From Cupriavidus sp. YR651 (lineage in GTDB: Bacteria; Pseudomonadota; Gammaproteobacteria; Burkholderiales; Burkholderiaceae): a stretch of 64,000 nucleotides of DNA. Within the stretch, counting starts at the first letter, position 1, and the number at the start of each line of letters is the position of its first letter. Below, one piece after another: positions 44,888 to 54,079 of the stretch. The position numbers and the translations under genes are program-made. Where the stretch lies: assembly GCF_900101625.1 (NCBI RefSeq), contig NZ_FMYZ01000001.1:838304-902303 (forward strand), in the 5' to 3' direction. A model generated the notes under the pieces. It ran no database searches. It was given only the letters and a program-made list of their open reading frames with translations, and was not told where the DNA came from.

Positions 44888-45745
44888 ATGCCGACACCCC
44901 TGATTACTTCTGCCGAGCTGGACTCGTTGCGCGCCAAGGGCACGCAGCACATCGTCGTCTTCGACTGTTCTTTCGACCTGGCCAATCCGGCCTCCGGCCG
45001 CGAGAGCTTTCTCCAGGGCCACCTGCCCGGAGCCCATTACCTCCATCTGGACAACGAGCTGTCCGGCCCGAAGACCGGTGTCAACGGCCGCCATCCGCTG
45101 CCAGATGCCGAGATCCTGACCGCGCGACTGCGCGCGCTGGGCGTCAGCGACAACTCGCTGGTCGTCGCCTATGACGCGCAGGGCGGCATGTACGCGGCGC
45201 GGCTCTGGTGGTTGATGCGCTGGATCGGCCATGCTGCCGTGACGGTACTCGATGGGGGCAAGAACGCATGGGTGGCGGCGGGCCTGCCGCTGGAACGCGG
45301 CGCCACGCCCGACCCGGATACCGCCGGCAACCTGACGCGCAAGACGTCGCTGGTGCGCACGGTCGATGCGGAGTCGCTGGTCGCCAATATCGCCCAGCCG
45401 TCCGTGCTGGTGGTCGATGCCCGCGCGGCCGACCGCTTCCGCGGCGAGAACGAAACGCTCGACCCGGTTGGTGGCCATATCCCCGGAGCGGCCAACCGCT
45501 TCTTCAAGGACAACCTGGCCCCGGACGGCCACTTCAAGCCGGCCGAGACGCTGCGTGCGGAGTTTGGGAAGGTGTTCGCCGGCAAGGCCCCGGCGGAAAC
45601 GGTGATGCAGTGTGGATCGGGAGTAACGGCCTGCCACAACCTGCTGGCGCTGGAAGTCGCTGGCCTGCCCGGCGCGGCGCTTTATCCGGGATCGTGGAGC
45701 GAGTGGTGCGCCGATCCGAAGCGCCCGGTCGCGACGGGCGCCTGA
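44888..45745 (+). CDS. sseA: 3-mercaptopyruvate sulfurtransferase
   Basis: The 285-residue protein has two rhodanese domains; the C-terminal one carries the active cysteine C242 in CGSGVTACHN. The CG-S/T-GVT loop marks mercaptopyruvate sulfurtransferases rather than thiosulfate rhodaneses. The enzyme moves sulfur from 3-mercaptopyruvate to cyanide or thiols. It is probably cotranscribed with the DMT transporter. The stop is only 15 bp from that of the convergent ZIP gene. Confidence 0.92.
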   Translation: MPTPLITSAELDSLRAKGTQHIVVFDCSFDLANPASGRESFLQGHLPGAHYLHLDNELSGPKTGVNGRHPLPDAEILTARLRALGVSDNSLVVAYDAQGGMYAARLWWLMRWIGHAAVTVLDGGKNAWVAAGLPLERGATPDPDTAGNLTRKTSLVRTVDAESLVANIAQPSVLVVDARAADRFRGENETLDPVGGHIPGAANRFFKDNLAPDGHFKPAETLRAEFGKVFAGKAPAETVMQCGSGVTACHNLLALEVAGLPGAALYPGSWSEWCADPKRPVATGA

Positions 45746-45760
45746 TCCGGCAAGGCGGCG

Positions 45761-46639
45761 TCAGTTCGACGCCGCTGCCGAGCCTGCCTTGGTGTCCACG
45801 TTGTGGCGATGGGCGTGCGACTCGTGCACGCCGTTGGTGATAAAGACGATCGCCGCGATGCCGGCCGCTACCAGCACCACCTGCACGGCCGATTCCTTCA
45901 GCCGCGGCCTGCGTTGCATCTGCGGCATCAGGTCGCTCACCGCGATATAGACGAAGCTACTGGACGCAATGACCAGCACATACGGGATCCAGCCGCTCAG
46001 CTGATCCAGCAGGAAATACCCCACCACGCCACCAATCACCGCCGCCAGGCTCGACAGCAGGTTGAAGGCGAACGCGCGGGCCTTGGAGAAACCCGCGTTC
46101 AGCAGCACGATGAAATCGCCGACTTCCTGGGGAATCTCGTGCGCCGCGATCGCCAGCGCGGTGACGATGCCGATATGGGGATCGGCCAGGAACGCCGCGG
46201 CGATCACGATGCCGTCGGCGAAGTTGTGGAAGGTGTCGCCCACCAGGATCGTCATGCCGCTGCGGCCGGCTTCCTCGCGGTCATGGCCGTGGTGGTGGTG
46301 GTGCCCGTCGCCCTCGTGATGATGCGAGTGGCGCAGCAGCGAAATCTTTTCCAGCAGGAAGAAACCCAGCAGCCCGGCCAGCAGCGTGCCAAACAAGGCG
46401 CGCGGATCGGCGCCGGACTCGAACGCCTCCGGCAGCGAATGCAGCAGCGCCGTGGCCAGCAACACGCCCACCGAGAAGCTCACCATGCGCTCGACCACGC
46501 GCGAGGCCACGGTCAGCGAAAGCAGCGCCGCCCCGAGAATGCTGCCGACGCCGGAAATGGTCGCCGCCAGCAGGATGTACAGAAGCGTGGAATGGATAGT
46601 GGGCTCCCGAAACCGGCCCGGAGCAGTGCGCTGGAACAC
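45761..46639 (-). CDS. ZIP family divalent metal transporter
   Basis: The protein has eight hydrophobic segments with the ZIP metal sites GDTFHNFADGIVIAAAF (TM4) and AAHEIPQEVGDF (TM5). A cytoplasmic His-rich loop, HSHHHEGDGHHHHHGHD, follows TM3. It would import zinc or another divalent ion. The only start codon upstream of TM1 in this frame is the GTG at 46639, giving 292 residues with no Shine-Dalgarno in front. A palindrome GCAAC-ATG-GTTGC at 46666-46678 may be an operator. Confidence 0.88.
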   Translation of the reverse strand: MFQRTAPGRFREPTIHSTLLYILLAATISGVGSILGAALLSLTVASRVVERMVSFSVGVLLATALLHSLPEAFESGADPRALFGTLLAGLLGFFLLEKISLLRHSHHHEGDGHHHHHGHDREEAGRSGMTILVGDTFHNFADGIVIAAAFLADPHIGIVTALAIAAHEIPQEVGDFIVLLNAGFSKARAFAFNLLSSLAAVIGGVVGYFLLDQLSGWIPYVLVIASSSFVYIAVSDLMPQMQRRPRLKESAVQVVLVAAGIAAIVFITNGVHESHAHRHNVDTKAGSAAASN

Positions 46640-46788
46640 AGCGCGACATCACGCGGCCGATTAACGCAACATGGTTGCAAAAACTTGAAAGCCGCATTGT
46701 ACGTACGTCCGCGCCGACTTTGCAATGACCGGCGCGGAACCGGCGGAACGGGCCAGACCCGCGGCCTCAGCCGGGGAGGCCCCGGGCA

Positions 46789-47685
46789 TCAATAATCCGT
46801 GCCGGCACTCCCGCCAACCTTGTGTTCCTTGAACCACGCCAGGCATTTCTGCCAGCCGTCCTTGGCCGCCGACTCCACATAGCTCGGGCGGTAGTCGGCA
46901 TGAAAGGCGTGGCCAGCCTCCGGATAGACCACGAAGGTGGACGCCTTGGCATTCGGGTTCGCGGATGCCGCCAACGCCGCCTTCATCGTCCCCACATGCT
47001 CCTGCGTAATGCCGGCGTCCTTGCCGCCGTAGAGGCCCAGCACCGGCGCGTGCAGATCGTTGACGATATCCACGGGATTGCGCGGCTTGAGCGCCGTGGG
47101 CGCGCCCACCAGCTGGCCATACCAGGCCACGGCGGCCTTCACCCGCTTGCTGTGCGCCGTATAGAGCCACGTGATGCGGCCACCCCAGCAGAAGCCAGTG
47201 ATGCCCAGGCGGTTGAGGTCGCCACCATTGGCGCCGGCCCAGGCGACAGCGGCATCCAGATCCCCCATCACCTGTGCGTCCGGCACCTTGGAAATGATGT
47301 TGGCCTGCAGTTCCTGGATGGTGCCGAAGCTGCCCGGATCGCCCTGGCGGGCAAACAGTTCGGGCGCGATGGCCAGAAAGCCCAGTTTGGCAAAGCGGCG
47401 GCAAACATCGGCAATGTGCTCGTGCACGCCGAAGATCTCGCTGATGACCAGCACCACGGGGAGATTCTTCTTGCCTTCCGGCTGGGCGCAATAGGCGGGC
47501 ATATTGAAGCCACCCGACGGAATCGTGACCTCGCCGGCGGTCAGGCCCTTGAAATCGGTCTTGATAGTTTCCGCGGCCACCGGCAGCGCGGCCGCCGCAA
47601 ACGCGGAGCCCAGCGCGGTCTTGACGAAACGGCGGCGATCAAATGTCTGGCCGGGAACGAGGCTTTCCACTTCGGGCTTCAGCAT
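46789..47685 (-). CDS. dienelactone hydrolase family protein with Tat signal
   Basis: This 298-residue alpha/beta hydrolase starts with a Tat signal (FDRRRFVKTALGSAFAAAALPVAAE). The catalytic triad is the cysteine in GFCWGG, the aspartate in YGGKDAG and the histidine in AGHAFH, as in dienelactone hydrolases (Cys nucleophile instead of Ser). Export to the periplasm is unusual for chlorocatechol-pathway enzymes, so a different ester or lactone substrate is likely. GGAG about 10 nt before the ATG at 47685 supports the start. Confidence 0.88.
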   Translation of the reverse strand: MLKPEVESLVPGQTFDRRRFVKTALGSAFAAAALPVAAETIKTDFKGLTAGEVTIPSGGFNMPAYCAQPEGKKNLPVVLVISEIFGVHEHIADVCRRFAKLGFLAIAPELFARQGDPGSFGTIQELQANIISKVPDAQVMGDLDAAVAWAGANGGDLNRLGITGFCWGGRITWLYTAHSKRVKAAVAWYGQLVGAPTALKPRNPVDIVNDLHAPVLGLYGGKDAGITQEHVGTMKAALAASANPNAKASTFVVYPEAGHAFHADYRPSYVESAAKDGWQKCLAWFKEHKVGGSAGTDY

Positions 47686-47828
47686 GGGGGCGGTCTCCTT
47701 GGGTAGCGATGAGTGGCGATGAGTGATGCAAACGCGACTCGTCGATTCTAAGCAAACTTGGCCGACCACGCACAACAGCGTGGCCGACCACCCCCCCATT
47801 TTCAGATCCGGCTCAACTCCCCTGCCCC

Positions 47829-49220
47829 TCAGTGCAGCTTCACGCGCGGGCTGGTCTTGCTGCGCAGCCAGTGCGTCACCGTGTCCACGCCCATGCCGAT
47901 CGCGCCGTGCAGCGCCAGCACGTGCATGCGGTAGAGCGACGTGTACATGAAGCGCGCCATCAGCCCCTCGATGAACATCGATCCGCCGATCAGGCCACCC
48001 ATCAGGCTGCCCACGGCACTGAAGTGGCCCAGCGACACCAGCGAGCCAAAGTCCTTGAAGCCAAACCGTGGCAGCGGCTTGCCGGCCAGCCGCGCGCGGA
48101 TCGCGTCGTAAAGGAACGTGGCCTGCTGGTGCGCGGCCTGCGCGCGCGGCGGCACGGCGGCTTGCTTCTCCGGCCACGGGCAGCTTGCGCAGTCGCCAAA
48201 CGCGAAGATGTCCGGATCGGCCTCGCTCTGCAGCGTGGGGCCCACCACGATCTGGCCCATCTTGCTGACCGGCAGGCCAAGCGTGCGCAGCACGTCAGGT
48301 GCGGTGATGCCCGCGGCCCATACGGTCAGGTCGGCGTCGATGTGCTTGCCACTGGCCGTCAGCACCGCGTCAGAGGTGACTTCCGTCACGCGCTCGGACG
48401 TGAACACGTCCACATCGAGCTTGCGCAGCAGCTTGGTGGTCTCCGCCGACACGCGCTCCGACAACGCCGGCAGGATGCGCGGGCCGGCCTCGATCACGTG
48501 GATGCGCACATCGCGGCGCGGGTCGAGCTGATGCAGGCCATAGGCATTGAGCACATGCGCGGTATTGCGCAGTTCCGCGGACAGCTCCACGCCCGTCGCA
48601 CCGGCGCCGATGATCGCCACGTCCACGCGCGGCCGGCCATCCTCGCCCACGCGTCCACGGCCGTTTTGCGCGCGCACGCAGGCGGCGATCAGCTTGCGGC
48701 GGAATCGCTCGGCCTGGTCGACGGTATCGAGTGCAATCGCATGCTCGGCCGCGCCGGGCACATTGAAGAAGTGCGTGACGCAACCGATGGACAGCACCAG
48801 CGTGTCATAAGGCAACTCGCGGGCGGGCAGCAGTTCCGTGCCGTCCAGGTCCACGCAGGCGGCCACCTGGATGACCTTGCGCGTGCGATCGACGCCCGTC
48901 AGTTCGCCTTGCTGGAACTCGAAGTAGTGCCAGCGCGCCTGTGCCACGTATTCGAGCTGGTGGGTGTTCGGATCCATGCTGCCGGCTGCCACCTCGTGCA
49001 GCAGCGGCTTCCAGATGTGCGTCGGCAAGCGGTCCACCAGGACGACCTGCGCCGCCCCGGACTTGCCGAGCTTGTCGCCGAGCCGGGTGACGAGCTCAAG
49101 CCCGCCTGCCCCGCCGCCGACGACGATGATCCGATGGACATCGCGAGGCGTGTCGCGTTGTGTACCGTTGTGTGCCGTGCTCCTGCCCGTGCTTTCCTCT
49201 CTGCCGTCTGTGGTGCTCAT
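47829..49220 (-). CDS. ndh: type II NADH:quinone oxidoreductase
   Basis: This single-subunit flavoenzyme passes electrons from NADH to quinone without pumping protons. The 463-residue protein has two Rossmann motifs: IIVVGGGAGGLELV near residue 31 and VAIIGAGATGVELSAEL near residue 200. The quinone-site region contains FAFGDCASCPW, and a C-terminal amphipathic stretch (GLMARFMYTSLYRMHVLALHG) probably binds the membrane. An N-terminal lead of about 28 polar residues precedes the core. A 17-bp palindrome lies just before its start. Confidence 0.9.
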   Translation of the reverse strand: MSTTDGREESTGRSTAHNGTQRDTPRDVHRIIVVGGGAGGLELVTRLGDKLGKSGAAQVVLVDRLPTHIWKPLLHEVAAGSMDPNTHQLEYVAQARWHYFEFQQGELTGVDRTRKVIQVAACVDLDGTELLPARELPYDTLVLSIGCVTHFFNVPGAAEHAIALDTVDQAERFRRKLIAACVRAQNGRGRVGEDGRPRVDVAIIGAGATGVELSAELRNTAHVLNAYGLHQLDPRRDVRIHVIEAGPRILPALSERVSAETTKLLRKLDVDVFTSERVTEVTSDAVLTASGKHIDADLTVWAAGITAPDVLRTLGLPVSKMGQIVVGPTLQSEADPDIFAFGDCASCPWPEKQAAVPPRAQAAHQQATFLYDAIRARLAGKPLPRFGFKDFGSLVSLGHFSAVGSLMGGLIGGSMFIEGLMARFMYTSLYRMHVLALHGAIGMGVDTVTHWLRSKTSPRVKLH

Positions 49221-49232
49221 GGTCTACCCGAT

Positions 49233-49249
49233 GTTTTCAATTTGAAAAC
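49233..49249. promoter_or_regulatory. palindromic site in front of ndh
   Basis: GTTTTCAA-T-TTGAAAAC, a perfect 8-1-8 palindrome that ends 13 bp before the ndh start codon, at the position of the ribosome binding site. It could be an operator or a translation-blocking hairpin. The rest of the 320-bp gap to polA holds no supported gene. Confidence 0.5.
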
Positions 49250-49481
49250 CGGAGGCCCCGTCGGCGAGCTTTATGTTGTGGTCTCGCGCCGCGTGGTCAT
49301 TATTCTGGGCACTGCTGTCGATGGCTCCAGTTTGCTGCAGAGCAGCAGAACTGACAAGCCGTGATGTGAGGGCATTCACCGACCCAGCAGTCGCTTCAAT
49401 CGATACTCACGCGCAATCGCGATCCATGGAGCATACAGCGCGCCATCCGGCGTGGCAGTACAGCTTGCCGCGCGCCATGAA

Positions 49482-49505
49482 AAAGGGACGCCGCAGCGTC
49501 CCTTT
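49482..49505 (-). terminator. terminator of polA
   Basis: AAAGGGACGC (49482-49491), loop CGCA, GCGTCCCTTT (49496-49505); on the minus strand it runs into TTTTTC. Confidence 0.85.
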
Positions 49506-49541
49506 CTCCCGAGCCAACCTCAAGCGGTCAACTGGCCGGCC

Positions 49542-52370
49542 TCAATGCGCCTCTTCCCAGTTGGTCCCGCTGCCGACCTCGGCTACCAGCGGCACGCGCA
49601 GGTCCGCCACCGAGCACATCAACTCCGGCAGCCGGATCTTCACCAGCTCGAGTTCACCTTGCGGCACCTCCAGCACCAGTTCATCGTGCACCTGCATGAT
49701 TTGCCGCGTGCCAAGCTGGTCGCGCTCCAGCCAGTCCTGCACCGCGATCATCGACAGCTTGATCAGGTCCGCCGCCGTACCCTGCATCGGCGCATTGATG
49801 GCGGCACGCTCCGCCGCCTGGCGGCGCGGGCCGTTGCCGCCGTTGATGTCCGGCAGCCACAGCCGGCGGCCGAACACGGTCTCCACATAGCCCTGCTCGC
49901 GTGCCATCTGGCGCGTCTCTTCCATGTAGTTCGCCACGCCCGGGTACCGCATGAAGTAGCGGTCGATGTAGTGCTTGGCCGCCTCGCGCTCGATGCCGAG
50001 GTTGCTGGCCAGGCCGAATGCGCTCATGCCGTAGATCAGGCCGAAGTTGATCACCTTGGCGTAGCGGCGCTGCTCGCTGCTCACCGCCTCGCGCTCCACC
50101 CCGAAGATCTCGGACGCCGTGGCACGGTGGATGTCCTCGCCGTTGGCAAACGCGCGCAGCAGGTTTTCATCGCCCGAGATGTGCGCCATGATTCGCAGCT
50201 CGATCTGCGAATAGTCCGCCGATACGATCACGTTGCCCGGCGCCGCGATAAAGGCCTCGCGAATGCGGCGGCCCTCCTCCGTGCGCACCGGGATGTTCTG
50301 CAGGTTGGGCTCGGTCGAGGCAAGACGGCCGGTCACCGCCGTGGCCTGGCCATAGCTCGTGTGCACACGACCGGTGCGCGGGTTGACCATCTTCGGCAGC
50401 TTGTCCGTGTAAGTGGACTTCAGCTTCGACAAGCCCCGGTAGTCGAGCAGCAGCTTCGGCAGCGGATAGTCCTCCGCCAGCTTCTGCAGCACCTCTTCGT
50501 CTGTCGACGGCGCGCCGCTGGCGGTCTTCTTGACCACCGGCAGTTTCATCTGGGTGAACAGGATCTCGCCGATCTGCTTCGGCGAGCCCAGGTTGAACGG
50601 CTGGCCGGCGGCGTCGTACGCGGCCTTTTCAATTTCCATCATGCGCTGGCCCAGCTCGGCGCTCTGCGCGCCCAGGCGATCGGCATCGATCAGCACGCCG
50701 TTGCGCTCGATCTTCTGCAGCACCACGGAAACCGGAATCTCGATCTGCTCGTAGACGTGCTTCAGGCCCTTGGCCGCCTCGAGCTGCGGATACATCTTGC
50801 GATGCAGGCGCAGCGTCACGTCGGCATCTTCGGCCGCGTATTCGGTGGCGCGCTGCAGGTCGATCTGGTCGAAGCCGATCTGGCTGGCGCCCTTGCCGCA
50901 CACTTCTTCGTACGTGATCGTCTTCAGGTTCAGCAGGCGCTCGGCCAGGCTGTCCATGCCGTGATTGCGATGCGACGCCAGCACGTAGCTTTCCAGCATC
51001 GTGTCCTGCGCAATGCCACGCAGCGCAATGCCGTGGTTGGCGAACACATGCGAGTCGTACTTCAGGTGCTGTCCCAGCTTGGGACGCGACGGATCTTCCA
51101 GCCACGCACGCAGGCGCTCCAGCACGAACTCGCGCGACAACTGACCGTGGTTCTCCATGCCAGCCACGTCCGGGCCACGATGCGCCACCGGGATGTAGGC
51201 GGCCTCGCCCGGTTCCACCGACAGCGAGATGCCCACCAGCTGCGCCTGCATCGGATCCAGCGATGTGGTCTCCGTATCGATCGCCACCAGCGGCGCATCG
51301 ACGATCTTCGCGATCCACGCGTCGAGCGCGGGCTCGGTGAGCACGGTCTCGTAGCGGATCTCGGCCGGTGCGTTGTCGGCGGCAGGCGTCTCGGCCGCAG
51401 TGTCCTGCGCGTCGGCCGGGCCATCGAACAATCCGCCTTGCGCAGACGGCGCGGCGCTGGCCTTCGATCGCGCCGCGGCGCGCGGATTGGGCAAGGATTC
51501 GCCCGTGGCCTCGCGCAGCCAGGTCTTGAAGCCGTAACGCGAAAAGAACGCGATCAGCTTCTCGTTGTCCTCGCCGAGTTCGCGCAGCGCGTGGAAGTCC
51601 TTGACGGCATCGGTCAGGTCGCAGTCGGTCTTGACGGTCACCAGCTCGCGCGCACGCGGCAGCCAGTCAAGCGTATTGCGCAGGTTCTCGCCCACCACCC
51701 CCTTGATGCCGGCCGCGCTGGTCATGATGTTGTCGAGCGTGCCGTGCTCCCCCAGCCATTTGACCGCGGTCTTCGGGCCGACCTTGGGCACGCCGGGCAC
51801 ATTGTCCACCGCGTCCCCGATCAGCGAGAGATAGTCGACGATGCGCTCCGGCGGCACGCCGAACTTGGCGACCACGCCGGGCGGGTCCAGCACCTCGCCG
51901 CTCATCGTATTGACCAGTGTGACGTGGTCATCGACCAGTTGCGCCAGGTCCTTGTCGCCAGTGGAGACGACCGTGCGCACGCCCTGCGCCGTCGCCTGGC
52001 GGGCGAGCGTGCCGATCACGTCATCGGCCTCCACGCCCTCCACCACCACGATCGGCCAGCCCAGCGCGCGCACGGCCTCATGAATCGGCTCGATCTGCCG
52101 GGCCAGGTCTTCGGGCATCGACGGGCGATGTTCCTTGTACGCCGGATAAAGGTCGTCGCGGAACGTCTTGCCCTTGGCGTCGAACACGCAGGCGCTATAC
52201 TCTGCCGGGTAATCGTTGCGCAGCTTGCGCAACATGTTGATCATGCCGTAGATTGCCCCTGTGGGCAGCCCCTCACCATTCCTCAGGTCGGGCAGAGCGT
52301 GATACGCGCGATACAGATAGCTCGATCCATCGACGAGCAAGAGTGTTTTTGGACTATCCGACATTCCCAT
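49542..52370 (-). CDS. polA: DNA polymerase I
   Basis: PolA fills gaps and removes primers. The 942-residue protein has all three parts: 5' nuclease (LLLVDGSSYLYRAYHAL; EGVEADDVIGTLA; GDAVDNVPGVPKVGPKTA), 3'-5' exonuclease with its acidic residues intact (VAIDTETTSLDP; AAEDADVTLRLH), and polymerase (motif A VSADYSQIELRIMAH; motif B RRYAKVINFGLIYG; motif C MQVHDELVLEVP). Proofreading is therefore expected. The start may be 52370 or 52364; the first overlaps the ATG of the divergent LOG gene. Confidence 0.97.
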   Translation of the reverse strand: MGMSDSPKTLLLVDGSSYLYRAYHALPDLRNGEGLPTGAIYGMINMLRKLRNDYPAEYSACVFDAKGKTFRDDLYPAYKEHRPSMPEDLARQIEPIHEAVRALGWPIVVVEGVEADDVIGTLARQATAQGVRTVVSTGDKDLAQLVDDHVTLVNTMSGEVLDPPGVVAKFGVPPERIVDYLSLIGDAVDNVPGVPKVGPKTAVKWLGEHGTLDNIMTSAAGIKGVVGENLRNTLDWLPRARELVTVKTDCDLTDAVKDFHALRELGEDNEKLIAFFSRYGFKTWLREATGESLPNPRAAARSKASAAPSAQGGLFDGPADAQDTAAETPAADNAPAEIRYETVLTEPALDAWIAKIVDAPLVAIDTETTSLDPMQAQLVGISLSVEPGEAAYIPVAHRGPDVAGMENHGQLSREFVLERLRAWLEDPSRPKLGQHLKYDSHVFANHGIALRGIAQDTMLESYVLASHRNHGMDSLAERLLNLKTITYEEVCGKGASQIGFDQIDLQRATEYAAEDADVTLRLHRKMYPQLEAAKGLKHVYEQIEIPVSVVLQKIERNGVLIDADRLGAQSAELGQRMMEIEKAAYDAAGQPFNLGSPKQIGEILFTQMKLPVVKKTASGAPSTDEEVLQKLAEDYPLPKLLLDYRGLSKLKSTYTDKLPKMVNPRTGRVHTSYGQATAVTGRLASTEPNLQNIPVRTEEGRRIREAFIAAPGNVIVSADYSQIELRIMAHISGDENLLRAFANGEDIHRATASEIFGVEREAVSSEQRRYAKVINFGLIYGMSAFGLASNLGIEREAAKHYIDRYFMRYPGVANYMEETRQMAREQGYVETVFGRRLWLPDINGGNGPRRQAAERAAINAPMQGTAADLIKLSMIAVQDWLERDQLGTRQIMQVHDELVLEVPQGELELVKIRLPELMCSVADLRVPLVAEVGSGTNWEEAH

Positions 52371-53316
52371 GGACTCAAAATTGACTGGTGCCCCCGCTGG
52401 CGGTGCTGCTGCCGGCCCCCTCGCTGATACGGACGTTTCCGACATTTCCGGCGATACCGTGAACCCGCCGCCCGAGCAAGCCTCGGCGCACGCTGCCGCC
52501 ATCGCCGCAAAAGCCGATGCGGCGGCGGCAGGCAAGAGCCCCGAAGCCCAGGAAGCGGCCGCCGCGGCAGCTGCCGCGCGCGCCAATCCGCGCAAGATGA
52601 TTCCGAGCCTGCGGGCGCTGGCGGACGAAGACCGCGCCACCGCAAAGAAGGCACGTGCCTCGTGGCAAATGTTCACGATTATGGCAGAGTTCATTGAGGC
52701 GACCGAGTACCTTTCGGAGATCCGCCCAGCCGTGTCGATCTACGGCAGCGCGCGCCTGCGCGAGGATTCGCCGTACTACCAGAAGACCATCGAGATCGCG
52801 CGGCTGTTTTCGGACGCCGGCTTCGCGGTGATCTCCGGCGGCGGCCCCGGCATCATGGAAGCGGCCAACAAGGGCGCGCACGCGGGCAAATCCGCCAGCG
52901 TGGGCCTGAACATCGAACTGCCTCACGAGCAGCAAGGCAATCCGTACCAGGACATTGCCATGCGCTTTCGCCACTTCTTCACGCGCAAGGTCACCTTCGT
53001 CAAGAATTCCGACGCCTTCATCGTCATGCCGGGTGGCTTCGGCACGCTCGACGAGCTGGCCGAGGTGCTGACCCTGGTGCAGACCGGCAAGTCGCGGTCG
53101 GTTCCGGTGGTCATGTACGGCAGCCGCTTCTGGAAGGGCTTGCTGGACTGGTTCCGCTTCACGCTGCTGCCAATGGGCCTGATCGCCGAGCACGACCTGG
53201 ACCTGATGAAGATCGTGGACGAACCGCACGAGGTGCTGGAAGCGGTCTACGACTACTACGAGAAGCGCGGCGGCGACCGCCCGATCCCGCCGAAGGAAGA
53301 AATGTTCTATCTGTAA
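52369..53316 (+). CDS. LOG family protein (TIGR00730, cytokinin-riboside phosphoribohydrolase-like)
   Basis: The Rossmann-fold enzyme has the LOG motifs SGGGPGIMEAANKGA and PGGFGTLDELAEVL (PGGxGTxxE). Family members hydrolyse the ribose-base bond of nucleoside 5'-monophosphates such as AMP or cytokinin nucleotides. The 315-residue reading includes about 75 N-terminal Ala/Pro-rich residues; an ATG at 52597 (MIPSLRALADED) would give the usual core only. If 52369 is right, its start codon overlaps that of polA on the other strand. Confidence 0.85.
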   Translation: MDSKLTGAPAGGAAAGPLADTDVSDISGDTVNPPPEQASAHAAAIAAKADAAAAGKSPEAQEAAAAAAAARANPRKMIPSLRALADEDRATAKKARASWQMFTIMAEFIEATEYLSEIRPAVSIYGSARLREDSPYYQKTIEIARLFSDAGFAVISGGGPGIMEAANKGAHAGKSASVGLNIELPHEQQGNPYQDIAMRFRHFFTRKVTFVKNSDAFIVMPGGFGTLDELAEVLTLVQTGKSRSVPVVMYGSRFWKGLLDWFRFTLLPMGLIAEHDLDLMKIVDEPHEVLEAVYDYYEKRGGDRPIPPKEEMFYL

Positions 53317-53508
53317 GGCATTGCGCCCCGGCTGGCACCGGGGCTGGCAGCTGTCAAGCGAGGTGCCCCGGGCGCCACGACGGCGGCCCGCGGACGGCAG
53401 GAATTGCTAGAATGGAAGCCTGTCTGCACTGCCAGGTCCGGCGCCGCCGGGCCGCAGATTTCAATCCGCGTCGCGGTGCCGTATGCCCCGCACGCACAGG
53501 AGCCTCAG

Positions 53509-53928
53509 ATGACCTCCCCTTCGCACCCGGCTGCCATGCCGGCTGATGCCCATCCCGCCTCGGGCGGCCGTGGACATCGGCTGGCACTTGCCGCGACCGT
53601 GCTGGCACTGTCCGTGTCCAGCCTGGCGCTGGCCCAAGGCAGCCAGGAAAGCAGCGCGCTGACCCAACAAGAACTGAATCAGATCAATAACCAGCCCATT
53701 GCACCGGCGGCCAAAAGCCAGCTGAACCAGCCGCGCGAGCCAAGCTTCGTGCTGCGCGAACGGGACGGGACCCAGGTAACCGAATATCGCAACAAGGGGC
53801 AGGCCACCGACATCCAGGTCCGCTCCGGCATGGGCACCAAGTACGAAATGAGCAAGCCGGAAGACAGCTCGCCCAAGATTCGCGACCATGACGTGAATCG
53901 TGTGCCGTCCGTCAACCTGAAGTTCTGA
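53509..53928 (+). CDS. DUF2782 exported protein
   Basis: The 139-residue protein has a hydrophobic signal segment (HRLALAATVLALSVSSLALAQ at about 24-45) and a small DUF2782 domain (PSFVLRERDGTQVTEYRNKGQATDIQVRSGMGTKYEM). The function is unknown. It is conserved in betaproteobacteria near polA and thrB. CAGGAG 8 nt before the ATG at 53509 fixes the start. Confidence 0.82.
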   Translation: MTSPSHPAAMPADAHPASGGRGHRLALAATVLALSVSSLALAQGSQESSALTQQELNQINNQPIAPAAKSQLNQPREPSFVLRERDGTQVTEYRNKGQATDIQVRSGMGTKYEMSKPEDSSPKIRDHDVNRVPSVNLKF

Positions 53929-54079
53929 GTTGTTCTGATTGTCTTTTCACCCACGATCCGGCCGGCCCCCAGGCTTCGCCGGATCGCGCCGGCCCTCCGG
54001 CAGTCATGCCGCGGCGGCGGATCGCTTTTGCCAAACCGGCTACCGGCCCGCCGCGCCCGAATCGCACCAATAAAACAGT

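Noticed and set aside
49452..52427. 991-codon plus-strand frame
   Set aside because: It is exactly antisense to polA; high GC keeps the opposite frame open. No domain is recognisable and the composition is His/Arg/Gln-heavy, as in shadows.
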